From assembly GCF_934424005.1 (NCBI RefSeq), contig NZ_CAKRXI010000049.1, positions 1 through 16,524 of the forward strand: a stretch of DNA of 16,524 nucleotides, in the 5' to 3' direction. Both the position numbers and the translations under genes were made by a program. The notes below the pieces were generated by a model. It worked only from the letters and a program-made list of their open reading frames with translations. It searched no databases and was not told the origin of the DNA. Of the stretch, positions 7,969 through 15,689 are shown piece by piece (positions within the stretch are counted from its first letter, which is position 1; each line of letters starts with the position of its first letter). Source of the stretch: an uncultured Blautia sp. Lineage in GTDB: Bacteria > Bacillota > Clostridia > Lachnospirales > Lachnospiraceae.

Positions 7969-9461
7969 TATGAAATCGCCGATAAAATTTCCTGATCATT
8001 AAATGGCTTCTGTATTTTCTCTCCCACAATCTGTCCATTATTTATCATAATAATTCTATCCGATAACTCTATTAATTCATCCAGTTCTGACGATACAACA
8101 ATGACACCCGCGCCATTTCTGGCAGCATTACGTATAATACCATAAATTTCCTGTTTGGCATGGATATCAACACCATGCGTGGGTTCATCAAACATCAATA
8201 TCTTTGCATCATCACGGACCCATTTTCCAAGAAGAACCTTCTGCTGGTTTCCTCCTGACAGTTCATTGCCCGTCTGTTCACAGTTATTTGCTTTAATAAG
8301 AAATTTCTCTATATATTTGTTTCCTTCATCTTTTTCCCATTTTGATGAAATGAAACACTTTGTTTTCGCATAAAGATACGGAAGCGAAATGTTCTGTTTG
8401 ATAGACCATTTTAGAAAAAGTCCTTCTGCTTTTCTGTCTTCCGGCAGATAGATTACTTTTTCTTTGATTGCATCTCTAACAGAATTGACCACTATTTTCT
8501 TACCAAATACTTCATACTCCGCATATCCCAGTGCACCACCAATCGCTCTCAGAAGCGAACTTCTTCCGGAGCCAAGAGTACCTGCAAGTCCTACGATCTC
8601 GCCCTGACATACGTGAAAGTCCACATGATCCAGTTTATTTTTCAGACTGCCCTTAAAATGTAGCGCGATCGTATCTCTGTGAATTCTTTCTTCGGCATTG
8701 TCCTGTTCTTTTCCAGCCTTCTTCGCTTTTTCTTCCTGATCCGCCTTCTCTCCAATCAGATGCATGATGATATTTTTTTCTGTGAAATCATCTTTTTCAA
8801 GGTTTGCGACAACTTTTCCGTTTCTGAGTACTGTCGCACAGTCACAGATATATTTCACCTCGTCCATACGATGGGAAACAAAGATAATACCAACTCCCTG
8901 TTCTTTTATCTTCTTGATATCATTCATAAGATGAAAGGCTTCTTCTTTTGTCAACGACGCTGTCGGCTCATCAAGAATTAGAACTTTTGCCTTCGTAGAT
9001 AATGCTTTTACAATCTCTACAAGTCTTTTTTGTGCAGTACTGAGTTCAGACACCTTTGCCTTTACCGGTATTTGAAATCCAAACTTCTGCATTTCTTCCT
9101 GCACCGTTTTCTGCATGGTGGAGAAATCTACTCCACCACGCTTCAGACATTCTCTTCCCAGGAGCACATTTTCGTATACCGTCATCTGCTCAACGAGCTG
9201 GCTTTCCTGATATACAGTTGCAATCCCCTGTTCAATGGCATCCTTTGGATTTTTTATAGTAATGGGTTTGTCCTCAATATAAATCTCGCCTTCATCTGCT
9301 GTGATATCTCCTGACAAAATTTTCATCAACGTTGATTTTCCCGCACCATTTAAACCAAGCATTCCCAAAACCTGACTTTTTTCCAGTTTAATAGATGCCT
9401 TGTCAAGGGCAATTGTTCCAGGATATATCTTACTGACCTCTTTCATTAACAATAACGGCAC
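7968..9461 (-). CDS. Ribose-type ABC importer, double ATP-binding protein
   Basis: RbsA/MglA-type protein with two fused nucleotide-binding domains (497 aa, normal length). Domain 1: Walker A GLNGAGKST at 36-44, Q-loop near 85, signature LSTAQKR at 140-146, Walker B VLILDEP at 160-166, switch His at 197. Domain 2: GTLGSGRSS at 294-302, where Lys is replaced by Arg as is usual in this family, signature LSGGNQQK at 401-408, Walker B ILMFDEP at 421-427. The linker between the domains (about 238-263) is very charged. The start is GTG at 9459-9461 with AAGGAGA 8 nt upstream, 23 nt after the binding-protein stop. It overlaps the permease by one base. Confidence 0.95.
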   Translation of the reverse strand: MPLLLMKEVSKIYPGTIALDKASIKLEKSQVLGMLGLNGAGKSTLMKILSGDITADEGEIYIEDKPITIKNPKDAIEQGIATVYQESQLVEQMTVYENVLLGRECLKRGGVDFSTMQKTVQEEMQKFGFQIPVKAKVSELSTAQKRLVEIVKALSTKAKVLILDEPTASLTKEEAFHLMNDIKKIKEQGVGIIFVSHRMDEVKYICDCATVLRNGKVVANLEKDDFTEKNIIMHLIGEKADQEEKAKKAGKEQDNAEERIHRDTIALHFKGSLKNKLDHVDFHVCQGEIVGLAGTLGSGRSSLLRAIGGALGYAEYEVFGKKIVVNSVRDAIKEKVIYLPEDRKAEGLFLKWSIKQNISLPYLYAKTKCFISSKWEKDEGNKYIEKFLIKANNCEQTGNELSGGNQQKVLLGKWVRDDAKILMFDEPTHGVDIHAKQEIYGIIRNAARNGAGVIVVSSELDELIELSDRIIMINNGQIVGEKIQKPFNDQEILSAIS

Positions 9462-9484
9462 GCTAATCTCTCCTTACCTGTTCT

Positions 9485-10486
9485 TTACCACTCTGCGGTA
9501 AATTTATCTACATTTTCCCGTGTACAAACATCGCCTGTTTCTGCAAACAGAGGTAAATCCTGTACATTATAGAAAGTTTCTTTTTCTGCTTCTCCTCGAA
9601 CTACTTTTGCAGTTGCTTCAAGAGCTGTATATGCCTCAGTTTCAGGAACATACATGATTGTTCCATAAATTTCACCCTTCTTAATAAGGTCAAGGGCATC
9701 TTTAGAGCCACCGATACCTACGATCTTAACTTTATCTGTCATATCTGCATCTTCCAGTGCTTTAGCTGCACCAACTGCCATATTATCTGAATGACAGATA
9801 ACCAGTTCTACTTCCGGATTTGACTGAATAATATTCTGCATAGCTGTGTATGCTTTATCTACAACCCACTCACCGCAGACTCTGGATACAACTTCGATAT
9901 CCGGATATTCTTTGTTTTCTTCGTCAATGCCTTTCTTTCTTCCCTCTGTATCAGACATTCCAGGTGTTCCTTCAATAATTGCGATTTTTCCCTTTCTTTC
10001 AAGAGCTTCTGCCGCAATATCCATTGCAGTCTTACCTACTTCTGTCTCGATATGTCCAACCAGTCCGACAGTTCCCGGATATACCGGATCTTCTGCATCA
10101 CCGGTTCCGATCTGTGTTGTCAGAGCACATACTTCGATTCCTGCATCAAGGGCTTCATCCACATAGGTACACACTGCACTTGGATCTACCGGAGAAATTA
10201 CAATGCCGTCAACACCGGAAGAAATCGCATTCTGGATTGCATTTGCCTGCTGGTTTGCATCCCATCCGCCGTCTACCAGATTGACTTTAATATTCAGATC
10301 TTCTTCTGCTTTGTCAAAGCAGTTTTTGTATGCTGCAATGTACGGCTGACCGGAACCCTGATTGATCAGAGTAATATTTAATGTATCATCATCTGTTTTT
10401 TTCGCTGCATTTGCTGCAACAGCACCCTGGCTCATGATTCCAACTGCAATTACTAAACTTAAAATAACACTCATTCTTTTTTTCAT
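9485..10486 (-). CDS. Ribose-type ABC importer, substrate-binding protein
   Basis: Periplasmic-binding-protein type 1 family (RbsB-like, 333 aa) that captures the ligand outside the cell. After the signal peptide come ITLINQGSGQPYIAAY, GVDGIVISPVDPSAV and LVICHSDNMAVGAAKALED, the classical blocks of the sugar-binding Peripla_BP_4 fold. The signal peptide is MKKRMSVILSLVIAVGIMSQ with an Ala-rich end; the predicted cut is after Ala-Asn-Ala near residue 27. There is no cysteine in the signal region, hence no lipobox. The ribosome binding site is weak (AAGAAG). It lies 67 nt after the MaoC gene, the widest gap in the operon, and no clear promoter was seen there. Confidence 0.92.
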   Translation of the reverse strand: MKKRMSVILSLVIAVGIMSQGAVAANAAKKTDDDTLNITLINQGSGQPYIAAYKNCFDKAEEDLNIKVNLVDGGWDANQQANAIQNAISSGVDGIVISPVDPSAVCTYVDEALDAGIEVCALTTQIGTGDAEDPVYPGTVGLVGHIETEVGKTAMDIAAEALERKGKIAIIEGTPGMSDTEGRKKGIDEENKEYPDIEVVSRVCGEWVVDKAYTAMQNIIQSNPEVELVICHSDNMAVGAAKALEDADMTDKVKIVGIGGSKDALDLIKKGEIYGTIMYVPETEAYTALEATAKVVRGEAEKETFYNVQDLPLFAETGDVCTRENVDKFTAEW

Positions 10487-10553
10487 GTTTTCTTCTTATA
10501 CGTATCCCGTATATTTTCCTTTCGATTTTTTATTTTTTATCTTTTATTGATTA

Positions 10554-11000
10554 TTAAGCATTCTTTTTCTGGCACATCAACAGATGATCAGCTACCATTA
10601 CTGTTTCGCCCTTCTGATTGATAATTTCAAGAGTCTCTGTTACCATTCCCATATCCGCTCTTTTTTTGTGATCTTTTTTCTCTTTGATCGTTACTTTTGT
10701 ATGAATGGTATCTCCGATAAATACCGGTTTTATGAATCGAAGATGGTCATATCCATAGGAAAAAGCCACCGGATTGATCACTGTTGCAGTTAATCCAACT
10801 CCCACCGAGAATGTAAGAGTTCCATGTGCAATCCTCTGTCCGAATTCTGTTGTCTTGCACCATTCTGCATCCATATGATGTGGAAAGAAATCTCCTACCT
10901 GACCTGCGTGGATTATAATATCTGCTTCTGTAATCGTCTTACCGATTGTTACCCTTTCTGCCCCTACCTCATAATCCTCATAATAAATTTCCTGTTCCAT
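10554..11000 (-). CDS. MaoC-type (R)-specific enoyl-CoA hydratase/dehydratase
   Basis: Hot-dog-fold hydratase (148 aa from the chosen ATG) that adds or removes water at an acyl-CoA double bond. The catalytic block [12 protein letters not shown] has Asp37 and His42 at the D-x-x-P-x-H spacing of PhaJ/MaoC enzymes, although the usual Asn after Asp is Phe. The family segment [13 protein letters not shown] follows, then [20 protein letters not shown] longer open frame reaches 11138, but its first 46 residues overlap the upstream CoA-transferase gene and look unlike the family. The ATG at 10998-11000 has AAAGGGAG about 11 nt upstream and lies 25 nt after the previous stop; an in-frame GTG four codons earlier is a less likely alternative. 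It probably acts on the CoA ester made by the two adjacent CoA-transferases. Confidence 0.9.
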   Translation of the reverse strand: MEQEIYYEDYEVGAERVTIGKTITEADIIIHAGQVGDFFPHHMDAEWCKTTEFGQRIAHGTLTFSVGVGLTATVINPVAFSYGYDHLRFIKPVFIGDTIHTKVTIKEKKDHKKRADMGMVTETLEIINQKGETVMVADHLLMCQKKNA

Positions 11001-11025
11001 TCCTACTGACACTCCCTTTCTTATT

Positions 11026-12150
11026 TTAAAATAGTATTTTATTATCTTCTCCGACCTCCGGTGCCGGTCTGTCACAGAAATATTTTTCTCCGTCAATTGT
11101 GATCGGGCATCGAGTTGTTTCAAACATTGGTTTTCCATCCTTTTTGATCGCCTGAATCATATCAAGAGCTTTAAATCCATCTGTCGTAAAAAGTTCTTCC
11201 CAGTTCATGACTCTGGCACACCAGATATCATTTGCCTCTAATATTCCCAGCCAGTGATCTGCTGTTTCTGTCTTCAGATGCTCTTTAAGAATTGCTTTTA
11301 TCTCATCACGTCTGGTTGCCCATTCTGTCGGATCTTCATACCTTTCAAGTGCCTTGCAACCTAGAAGCTGTCCCAGAACTACGATGGAACCCATTGCCAG
11401 CGCCAGGTAACCTTCTTTTGTCTCATAAATTCCATATGGCGCGGCAATATAGGCATTTGCATTATTTACACGGCTTCTCCGTGGTGTTTTATGTCCGTTA
11501 TTCAGATAAGCTGTGAACATTTCAAACTGGATATCCAGAATAGACTCCATAAGATCTACACTTATACAGACACCCTTTCCGGTTTTCTCCCTGTTTACAA
11601 GAGCTGCAAGGATTCCCTGCACAAGATGCTGTCCTGCAAACATATCAGCCAGCGACAGTCCAAGCGGTGTCGGCGCATCTTCTGCATTTCCGTTCAGCCA
11701 TGTCACTCCTGAAAGGCTCTGTGCCAGAAGATCCTGTCCCGGTTTGTCTCTCCACGGGCCTTTTTCTCCGTATCCAGTGATCTTTCCATATATAATCTTC
11801 GGATTCCATTTTTTCAGTGTTTCATAAGAAAGACCAAGTCTTTCGGCTACACCCGGACGGAAATTAAAAACTGTCACATCTGCTTTCTGAATCAGTTTTT
11901 TAATTTTTTCTATATTTTCCGGTTGTTTCAGATCTATAGATATTCCCTTCTTATTTCGGTTAATCGCATAAAACAGTGTACTGTCATTTCCGATTCTGCA
12001 GTCTGAAACATACATTGTTCTGGCGATATCGCCTCCCGGCCGTTCAATCTTGATTACTTCTGCCCCAAGATCTGCCAGTCGAAGAGTTGCAGACGGACCG
12101 GATAAAAACTGGCTGAAATCAAGTACTGTAATTCCTTCTAACGGTTTCAA
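11026..12150 (-). CDS. Family III (CaiB/BaiF) CoA-transferase, second copy
   Basis: Moves CoA between carboxylic acids through an aspartyl-CoA mixed anhydride (374 aa). The N-terminus [29 protein letters not shown] is the family hallmark. KIERPGGD binds the CoA moiety region, [12 protein letters not shown] follows, and Asp169 in [12 protein letters not shown] aligns with the catalytic aspartate of formyl-CoA transferase. The start is TTG (12148-12150), forming a TTGA overlap with the previous stop. AGGAGG 7 nt upstream supports it, and the next in-frame Met is only at residue 46, inside the domain. It is a close paralogue of the upstream gene. Both keep the aspartate, so both could be active, either as separate enzymes or as a heterodimer. 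The acid it activates is unknown. Confidence 0.92.
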   Translation of the reverse strand: MKPLEGITVLDFSQFLSGPSATLRLADLGAEVIKIERPGGDIARTMYVSDCRIGNDSTLFYAINRNKKGISIDLKQPENIEKIKKLIQKADVTVFNFRPGVAERLGLSYETLKKWNPKIIYGKITGYGEKGPWRDKPGQDLLAQSLSGVTWLNGNAEDAPTPLGLSLADMFAGQHLVQGILAALVNREKTGKGVCISVDLMESILDIQFEMFTAYLNNGHKTPRRSRVNNANAYIAAPYGIYETKEGYLALAMGSIVVLGQLLGCKALERYEDPTEWATRRDEIKAILKEHLKTETADHWLGILEANDIWCARVMNWEELFTTDGFKALDMIQAIKKDGKPMFETTRCPITIDGEKYFCDRPAPEVGEDNKILF

Positions 12151-13307
12151 TCTGCCGCCTCCTCTCTGAGTTTCAGTTCTTCAATAATCTTTTCTGTATG
12201 TTCTCCAAGAAGAGGACCCCTCAGAGAACTTCCCAGTTTCTCGCCATTGACTGATATCGGGCATGTAGTAGTTGTCATTGATTCATTATTCGGAAAATCG
12301 AATGTCTGCAGAAAATCAAGTGCTTTAAATCCATCTGATTCAAGCATTTTTTCCCATGTATAAACATCTGAACACCAGTAATCTTCTTTTCCGAGAATTT
12401 CCAACCAGTGTGCGGTTGTTCCTGTTTTCAGTTTGTCAGCAATGATCAGCTTGATTTCATCTCTCTTTGCAAAAGCATCTTTATCCAGATCATATTCCGA
12501 AAGTTTTTTAATATCGAGAAGTCTTCCAAGCTGTTCCAGCGATCCCATTGCCAGTGCAATATAGCCACCCTCTGTCTCATAGATTCCGTATGGTGCTCCC
12601 AGAAGCGGATGACCGTTATTATAGGAAGCCCGAACAGGAAGATGATGTCCATTGCTTAAATATGTGCTGATTCCTTCAAACTGCATATCTAATGCGGATT
12701 CCATAAGTGTTACTTCTACAAGTCCGCCACGTTTTGTTTTATTTCTTCTTACTAATGCTGCAAGGATTCCTTCTGCCATATGTACTCCTGCGTAGGAATC
12801 TACAACAGACAATCCAAACGGTGCCGGCGGTTCTCCTCCGTTTCCATTCAACCATGCAAGTCCTGACATCGACTGAATCAAAAGATCCTGCCCCGGTTTT
12901 GTTTTCCACGGGCCTTCTTTGCCATATCCAGTAACCGTTGCATATACGATTCCGGGATTCCACTGACTTACGCTTTCATAATCCAAACCATTTTTTTTCA
13001 TAACTCCGGGTCTAAAGTTCTCGATCATGACATCTGCCTTCTTGATGAGTGCCTTCAAGATCTTCAGATCTTCCAGATCTTTCATATTGGCACAGAAGCT
13101 TTCTTTGCCACGGTTGATTGCCAGGAAGTTCATACTGTCTTTCCCAATGGTCAGATTTTCAAGTGTCATCTTTCTTCCACTGTCGCCGGTTCCCGGTCTT
13201 TCTACTTTAATTACTCTTGCCCCCATATCTGCCAGACGCATCGCGCAGGATGGTCCTGCCAGATACTGGCTAAAGTCAAGTACAAGTATTCCATCTAATA
13301 ATTTCAA
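12147..13307 (-). CDS. Family III (CaiB/BaiF) CoA-transferase, first copy
   Basis: Family III CoA-transferase (386 aa), clearly paralogous to the following gene along most of its length. Shared blocks include DFSQYLAGPS, KVERPGTGDSG, ENFRPGV, GYGKEGPWKTKPGQDLL and SGLAWLNGN. The catalytic aspartate is Asp170 in PFGLSVVDSYAG. The start is again TTG (13305-13307) with a TTGA overlap to the preceding stop, preceded by AAAGGGGGAG 5 nt upstream. Tandem CaiB pairs occur in carnitine and bile-acid clusters and as two-subunit transferases such as those for succinyl-CoA and malate or citramalate. The sequence alone does not choose among these. Confidence 0.92.
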   Translation of the reverse strand: MKLLDGILVLDFSQYLAGPSCAMRLADMGARVIKVERPGTGDSGRKMTLENLTIGKDSMNFLAINRGKESFCANMKDLEDLKILKALIKKADVMIENFRPGVMKKNGLDYESVSQWNPGIVYATVTGYGKEGPWKTKPGQDLLIQSMSGLAWLNGNGGEPPAPFGLSVVDSYAGVHMAEGILAALVRRNKTKRGGLVEVTLMESALDMQFEGISTYLSNGHHLPVRASYNNGHPLLGAPYGIYETEGGYIALAMGSLEQLGRLLDIKKLSEYDLDKDAFAKRDEIKLIIADKLKTGTTAHWLEILGKEDYWCSDVYTWEKMLESDGFKALDFLQTFDFPNNESMTTTTCPISVNGEKLGSSLRGPLLGEHTEKIIEELKLREEAAD

Positions 13308-14440
13308 CTTTTCTCCCCCTTTGATCTGAGGTAAAGTTCATTCATCTTACGGATCGTTTCTTTAGGATCTCCACCGTTCATCACATAGTCTCTTACGAAA
13401 TAACCTGCATGATCCTGAAAATCAAGATATCCACTGTATCGCGGACGCAAGTAAGAATGATCTAACGTATAAAGTGTATCTTTGAAAAAACCCATGCATC
13501 TTCTGTTATTTTCTTCATCTGTCCATGCCACACGATGCCCCGGCTGTCCACCATTGTCAAAGAATAGAGTCTTCTGAACCTCCGGTGATGCCGCATATGC
13601 TGCAAAATCAACTGCTTCATCCATATATTTCGTTCTGGAAGAAACAGCAAGTCCGGTTCCTCCAAGTACTGTATGAAGTGGTGTTCCATTGAGGCTCACA
13701 ACATCATCTGCTTTAAGAAGATGTTTCGCATAACCTCTTCTAGAATAATTGGTATAACCATATGTGAAAGGACAGTAGTAAATCCGATCCTCGGACGACA
13801 TTGCTTCATGAACAGAAATCGGATCCCATTCAAACATTTCCTTCGGACAATAAGAAGCAAGTTCGCTCATTTTATCTAGCACTCTGCATCCGCTTTCTTC
13901 ATCAATCATGCAGTCATCTGTAAAAAATTTCTCAGCCATATTATCAGCAAACATGTAGAAATCCATCAGAAGGTTAATCGGAATCCCCGCATATGCAACC
14001 ACTCCCTGTTTCGCCAGATCCAGAACATCGTCAAATGTCTCCGGTACTTTTTTATCTTTAAAGAAATCCGGTCTGTATACAGCAATCGGTGTTGCCGCAT
14101 CAATTGCAAGTGCACTCTGATAACCGTCAAAATTGTAACTGCGATGTGAAGCTCCCACAGAATTTTCTGCCTGATCTTTCAGATATTTTTCACTGAGATA
14201 ATCCTGAAGAGGAAGCAGGATCTTATGCTTTGCCGCAAATCCAGCCCAAGGATGATCTATAATCAGAAGATCATAGGCTTCTGCCAGCTTTTCAACCGGT
14301 GCATCTGCAAATTCCTGTAATGACCTTTTCTCCCATACAATGTCTACCTCCGGGTGCAGTTCCGAATATCGTTGAGATACTGCTACAATAGATGTAAATC
14401 CACGACTGTGAGCCCATGTAATGCCTTTCATTCTTTTCAT
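13304..14440 (-). CDS. Solute-binding-protein-fold protein without signal peptide
   Basis: First gene of the leftward operon (378 aa). It resembles family 1 (MalE-type) extracellular solute-binding proteins: YSELHPEVDIVWEKRSLQEF, YDLLIIDHPWAGFA, then TPIAVYRPDFFKDKKVPETFDDVLDLA, TGLAVSSRTKYMDEAVDFAAYA and SPEVQKTLFFDNGGQPGHR, all in family order. The N-terminus MKRMKGITWAHSRGF starts directly with the first strand of the fold. There is no hydrophobic leader or lipobox, and no in-frame upstream extension is supported, because GGAG lies 6 nt before the ATG. It is therefore predicted to be cytosolic. It overlaps the first CoA-transferase by 4 nt. A ligand sensor, a chaperone for the substrate or acyl group, or a repurposed enzyme is possible. 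The export role named by its family is unlikely. Confidence 0.8.
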   Translation of the reverse strand: MKRMKGITWAHSRGFTSIVAVSQRYSELHPEVDIVWEKRSLQEFADAPVEKLAEAYDLLIIDHPWAGFAAKHKILLPLQDYLSEKYLKDQAENSVGASHRSYNFDGYQSALAIDAATPIAVYRPDFFKDKKVPETFDDVLDLAKQGVVAYAGIPINLLMDFYMFADNMAEKFFTDDCMIDEESGCRVLDKMSELASYCPKEMFEWDPISVHEAMSSEDRIYYCPFTYGYTNYSRRGYAKHLLKADDVVSLNGTPLHTVLGGTGLAVSSRTKYMDEAVDFAAYAASPEVQKTLFFDNGGQPGHRVAWTDEENNRRCMGFFKDTLYTLDHSYLRPRYSGYLDFQDHAGYFVRDYVMNGGDPKETIRKMNELYLRSKGEKS

Positions 14441-14470
14441 ATATAGCTCCGTCCTTCCATTGTGTTATAA

Positions 14471-14483
14471 ACGATAGTACCAA
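14471..14483. promoter_or_regulatory. Degenerate fifth operator copy
   Basis: ACGATAGTACCAA keeps the right half AGTACCAA and 10 of 13 positions of TTGGTAGTACCAA. Its centre is 23 bp from that of the next copy, about two helical turns. It lies in the leader of the leftward operon. Confidence 0.35.
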
Positions 14484-14493
14484 TATTTTTGTT

Positions 14494-14506
14494 TTGGTTG
14501 TACCAA
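14494..14506. promoter_or_regulatory. Operator copy 1 (FadR/GntR-type palindrome)
   Basis: TTGGTTGTACCAA, with arms TTGGT and ACCAA around a 3-bp centre. This is the arrangement known for FadR-subfamily regulators such as PdhR (TTGGTNNNACCAA). It lies in the leader of the leftward operon, about 50 bp after its promoter start. Confidence 0.75.
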
Positions 14507-14544
14507 TACCGACAATTCTGAATATTTTTGCTTTTTTCTCTTAT

Positions 14545-14557
14545 TTGGTAGTACCAA
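14545..14557. promoter_or_regulatory. Operator copy 2 (FadR/GntR-type palindrome)
   Basis: TTGGTAGTACCAA. It covers the expected transcription start of the leftward promoter (-10 at 14562-14567), a position suited to repression. Confidence 0.8.
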
Positions 14558-14561
14558 TTTA

Positions 14562-14590
14562 AATATACATAAACAGGCCCATTTTGTCAA
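14562..14590 (-). promoter_or_regulatory. Promoter of the leftward operon
   Basis: On the - strand: TTGACA (14585-14590), a 17-bp spacer, then TATATT (14562-14567). That is a perfect -35 and a one-mismatch -10 at optimal spacing. Transcription should start near 14555, giving a leader of about 115 nt before the first gene. Confidence 0.75.
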
Positions 14591-14640
14591 TATGCGCATT
14601 TTCGCCTATTTTACTTTCGTTTTATTGTGTATTTTTACCA

Positions 14641-14670
14641 TTGATTGTCACTTTTACTTTATATTATAAT
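14641..14670 (+). promoter_or_regulatory. Promoter of the aldolase-regulator pair
   Basis: TTGATT (14641-14646), an 18-bp spacer and a perfect TATAAT (14665-14670). The start should fall near 14677, leaving about 95 nt of leader that carries operator copies 3 and 4. Confidence 0.65.
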
Positions 14671-14688
14671 CAAAAAAATAATTGTATA

Positions 14689-14701
14689 TTGGTAGTACCA
14701 G
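14689..14701. promoter_or_regulatory. Operator copy 3 (FadR/GntR-type palindrome)
   Basis: TTGGTAGTACCAG, roughly 12 bp after the predicted rightward transcription start. With copy 4 it shares the direct repeat TACCAGTTTC at a spacing of 39 bp. Confidence 0.75.
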
Positions 14702-14707
14702 TTTCTA

Positions 14708-14721
14708 TTTCTTGCAAGAAA
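14708..14721. repeat. 14-bp perfect palindrome between operators 3 and 4
   Basis: TTTCTTGCAAGAAA is a perfect palindrome. Its centre (14714.5) is exactly midway between the centres of operator copies 3 (14695) and 4 (14734). It does not match the catabolite-repression (cre) consensus. It may be a site for a second regulator. Confidence 0.45.
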
Positions 14722-14727
14722 CGCAAA

Positions 14728-14740
14728 TTGGTTCTACCAG
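14728..14740. promoter_or_regulatory. Operator copy 4 (FadR/GntR-type palindrome)
   Basis: TTGGTTCTACCAG, in the leader of the aldolase gene shortly before its ribosome binding site (AAAGGGG at 14754-14760). Confidence 0.7.
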
Positions 14741-14772
14741 TTTCACAAAAAAGAAAGGGGATTATAGAAGAA

Positions 14773-15678
14773 ATGGAAAAAACAAAACTGATTGCCGCCT
14801 CTTTATCTATTTTTGACGGCAATAACCAGATAAACGATACAGAAATGATTCATTTATGGAATAAATTAGTCAAAGAAGGGGCAGACGGCATTTTTATTGG
14901 CGGAAGTGTTGGTGAATGCTTTTTATTAAAAGACAGCGAACGCATCCATATGTTTGAAGGAGCAGCACGTTTTGCCGCCTCTGCCGAACGTCCGCTAGAT
15001 CTCTACGCCCATGTTGGTGCCCTTTCTACCGATGAGGCTATCGAAATGGCACTCGCTGCTAAATCTGCCGGTATTCATCATATTGCTTCGACACCACCGT
15101 TCTATTTCAGTCTATCCAGAAAAGAAGTTGCACACTATTATTATGACCTGGCATCTGCGATCAATGATTCCGTGCTGTATTATGATATCCCTTCCAGTAC
15201 ACATATTGATCTCAATACAGATGATCCGGATATTCAGAGCCTTCTGAAATCAGGAGTGATTTCTGCGATCAAGCACACGAATCTTCAGTCTTACAGGGTC
15301 AACAAGATTAAATCTCTGAATCCTGATATTACAATTTTCGGTGGTTTTGAAAGCCGCGTCATCCCAATGATGGGATACCATTGTAACGGTTTTATCGGCA
15401 GTACTTTTAACTTTATGCTTCCACAATACAGAAAAATTATCGAAGTGTACAACAGCCCTCAGTCCTCCAAAGTATACAGAATGGTTCAGGATACCACTTC
15501 TGTCTTGAATGTTTTACTCGATGTCGGATTACCGGCAGCAATTAAATACATTCTGTCTTCCCGTTATGGAATCCAGGCTGGTGAAGTCCGTCGCCCTCTT
15601 CTTCCATTAACCGCGGAATCCAAGAAAAAAATCGACAATATCCTGGATCAGAAATTATTTGATGTCACTCTTCTTTGA
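14773..15678 (+). CDS. DapA/NanA-family aldolase-like lyase
   Basis: TIM-barrel pyruvate-type aldolase of the dihydrodipicolinate synthase / N-acetylneuraminate lyase family (301 aa). Such enzymes form a Schiff base with a 2-oxo acid. Blocks: GGSVGECFLL at 43-52 (carboxylate-binding loop), Tyr137 in YYDIPSS, Schiff-base Lys167 in AIKHTN, and FGGFESRVIP near 189. The Arg of DapA (PSRTG) is Ser here, and the second Thr of GGTTGE or GGSTGE is Val, so neither lysine biosynthesis nor sialic-acid cleavage is well supported. The ATG at 14773 starts the conserved domain and has AAAGGGG 12 nt upstream. The frame is open back to 14584, but that part is the promoter-operator region. Likely role: retro-aldol cleavage to pyruvate or a similar 2-oxo acid within the pathway. 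Confidence 0.88.
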   Translation: MEKTKLIAASLSIFDGNNQINDTEMIHLWNKLVKEGADGIFIGGSVGECFLLKDSERIHMFEGAARFAASAERPLDLYAHVGALSTDEAIEMALAAKSAGIHHIASTPPFYFSLSRKEVAHYYYDLASAINDSVLYYDIPSSTHIDLNTDDPDIQSLLKSGVISAIKHTNLQSYRVNKIKSLNPDITIFGGFESRVIPMMGYHCNGFIGSTFNFMLPQYRKIIEVYNSPQSSKVYRMVQDTTSVLNVLLDVGLPAAIKYILSSRYGIQAGEVRRPLLPLTAESKKKIDNILDQKLFDVTLL

Positions 15679-15689
15679 TGTTACAATGT

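Larger units (their letters stand above)
14441..14772. other. Divergent control region
   Basis: 332 bp between the start codons of the leftward operon and the rightward aldolase-regulator pair. It contains two sigma-A-type promoters, four good and one degenerate copies of a TTGGTNNTACCAR palindrome, and a separate 14-bp palindrome, listed individually. No RNA gene or small protein was recognised in it. Confidence 0.8.

Noticed and set aside
10487..10553. Possible internal promoter before the importer binding-protein gene
   Set aside because: The gap is A+T-rich and has a TATAAG-like hexamer, but no -35 match at proper spacing was found.
11001..11138. 46-residue N-terminal extension of the MaoC-type gene
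   Set aside because: It overlaps the end of the upstream CoA-transferase and has no family similarity. The downstream ATG has a suitable ribosome binding site.
14584..14772. In-frame N-terminal extension of the aldolase-like gene
   Set aside because: The 63 extra residues are hydrophobic and unlike the family, and they would be encoded by the -10 box and operators 3 and 4. The ATG at 14773 starts the conserved domain.
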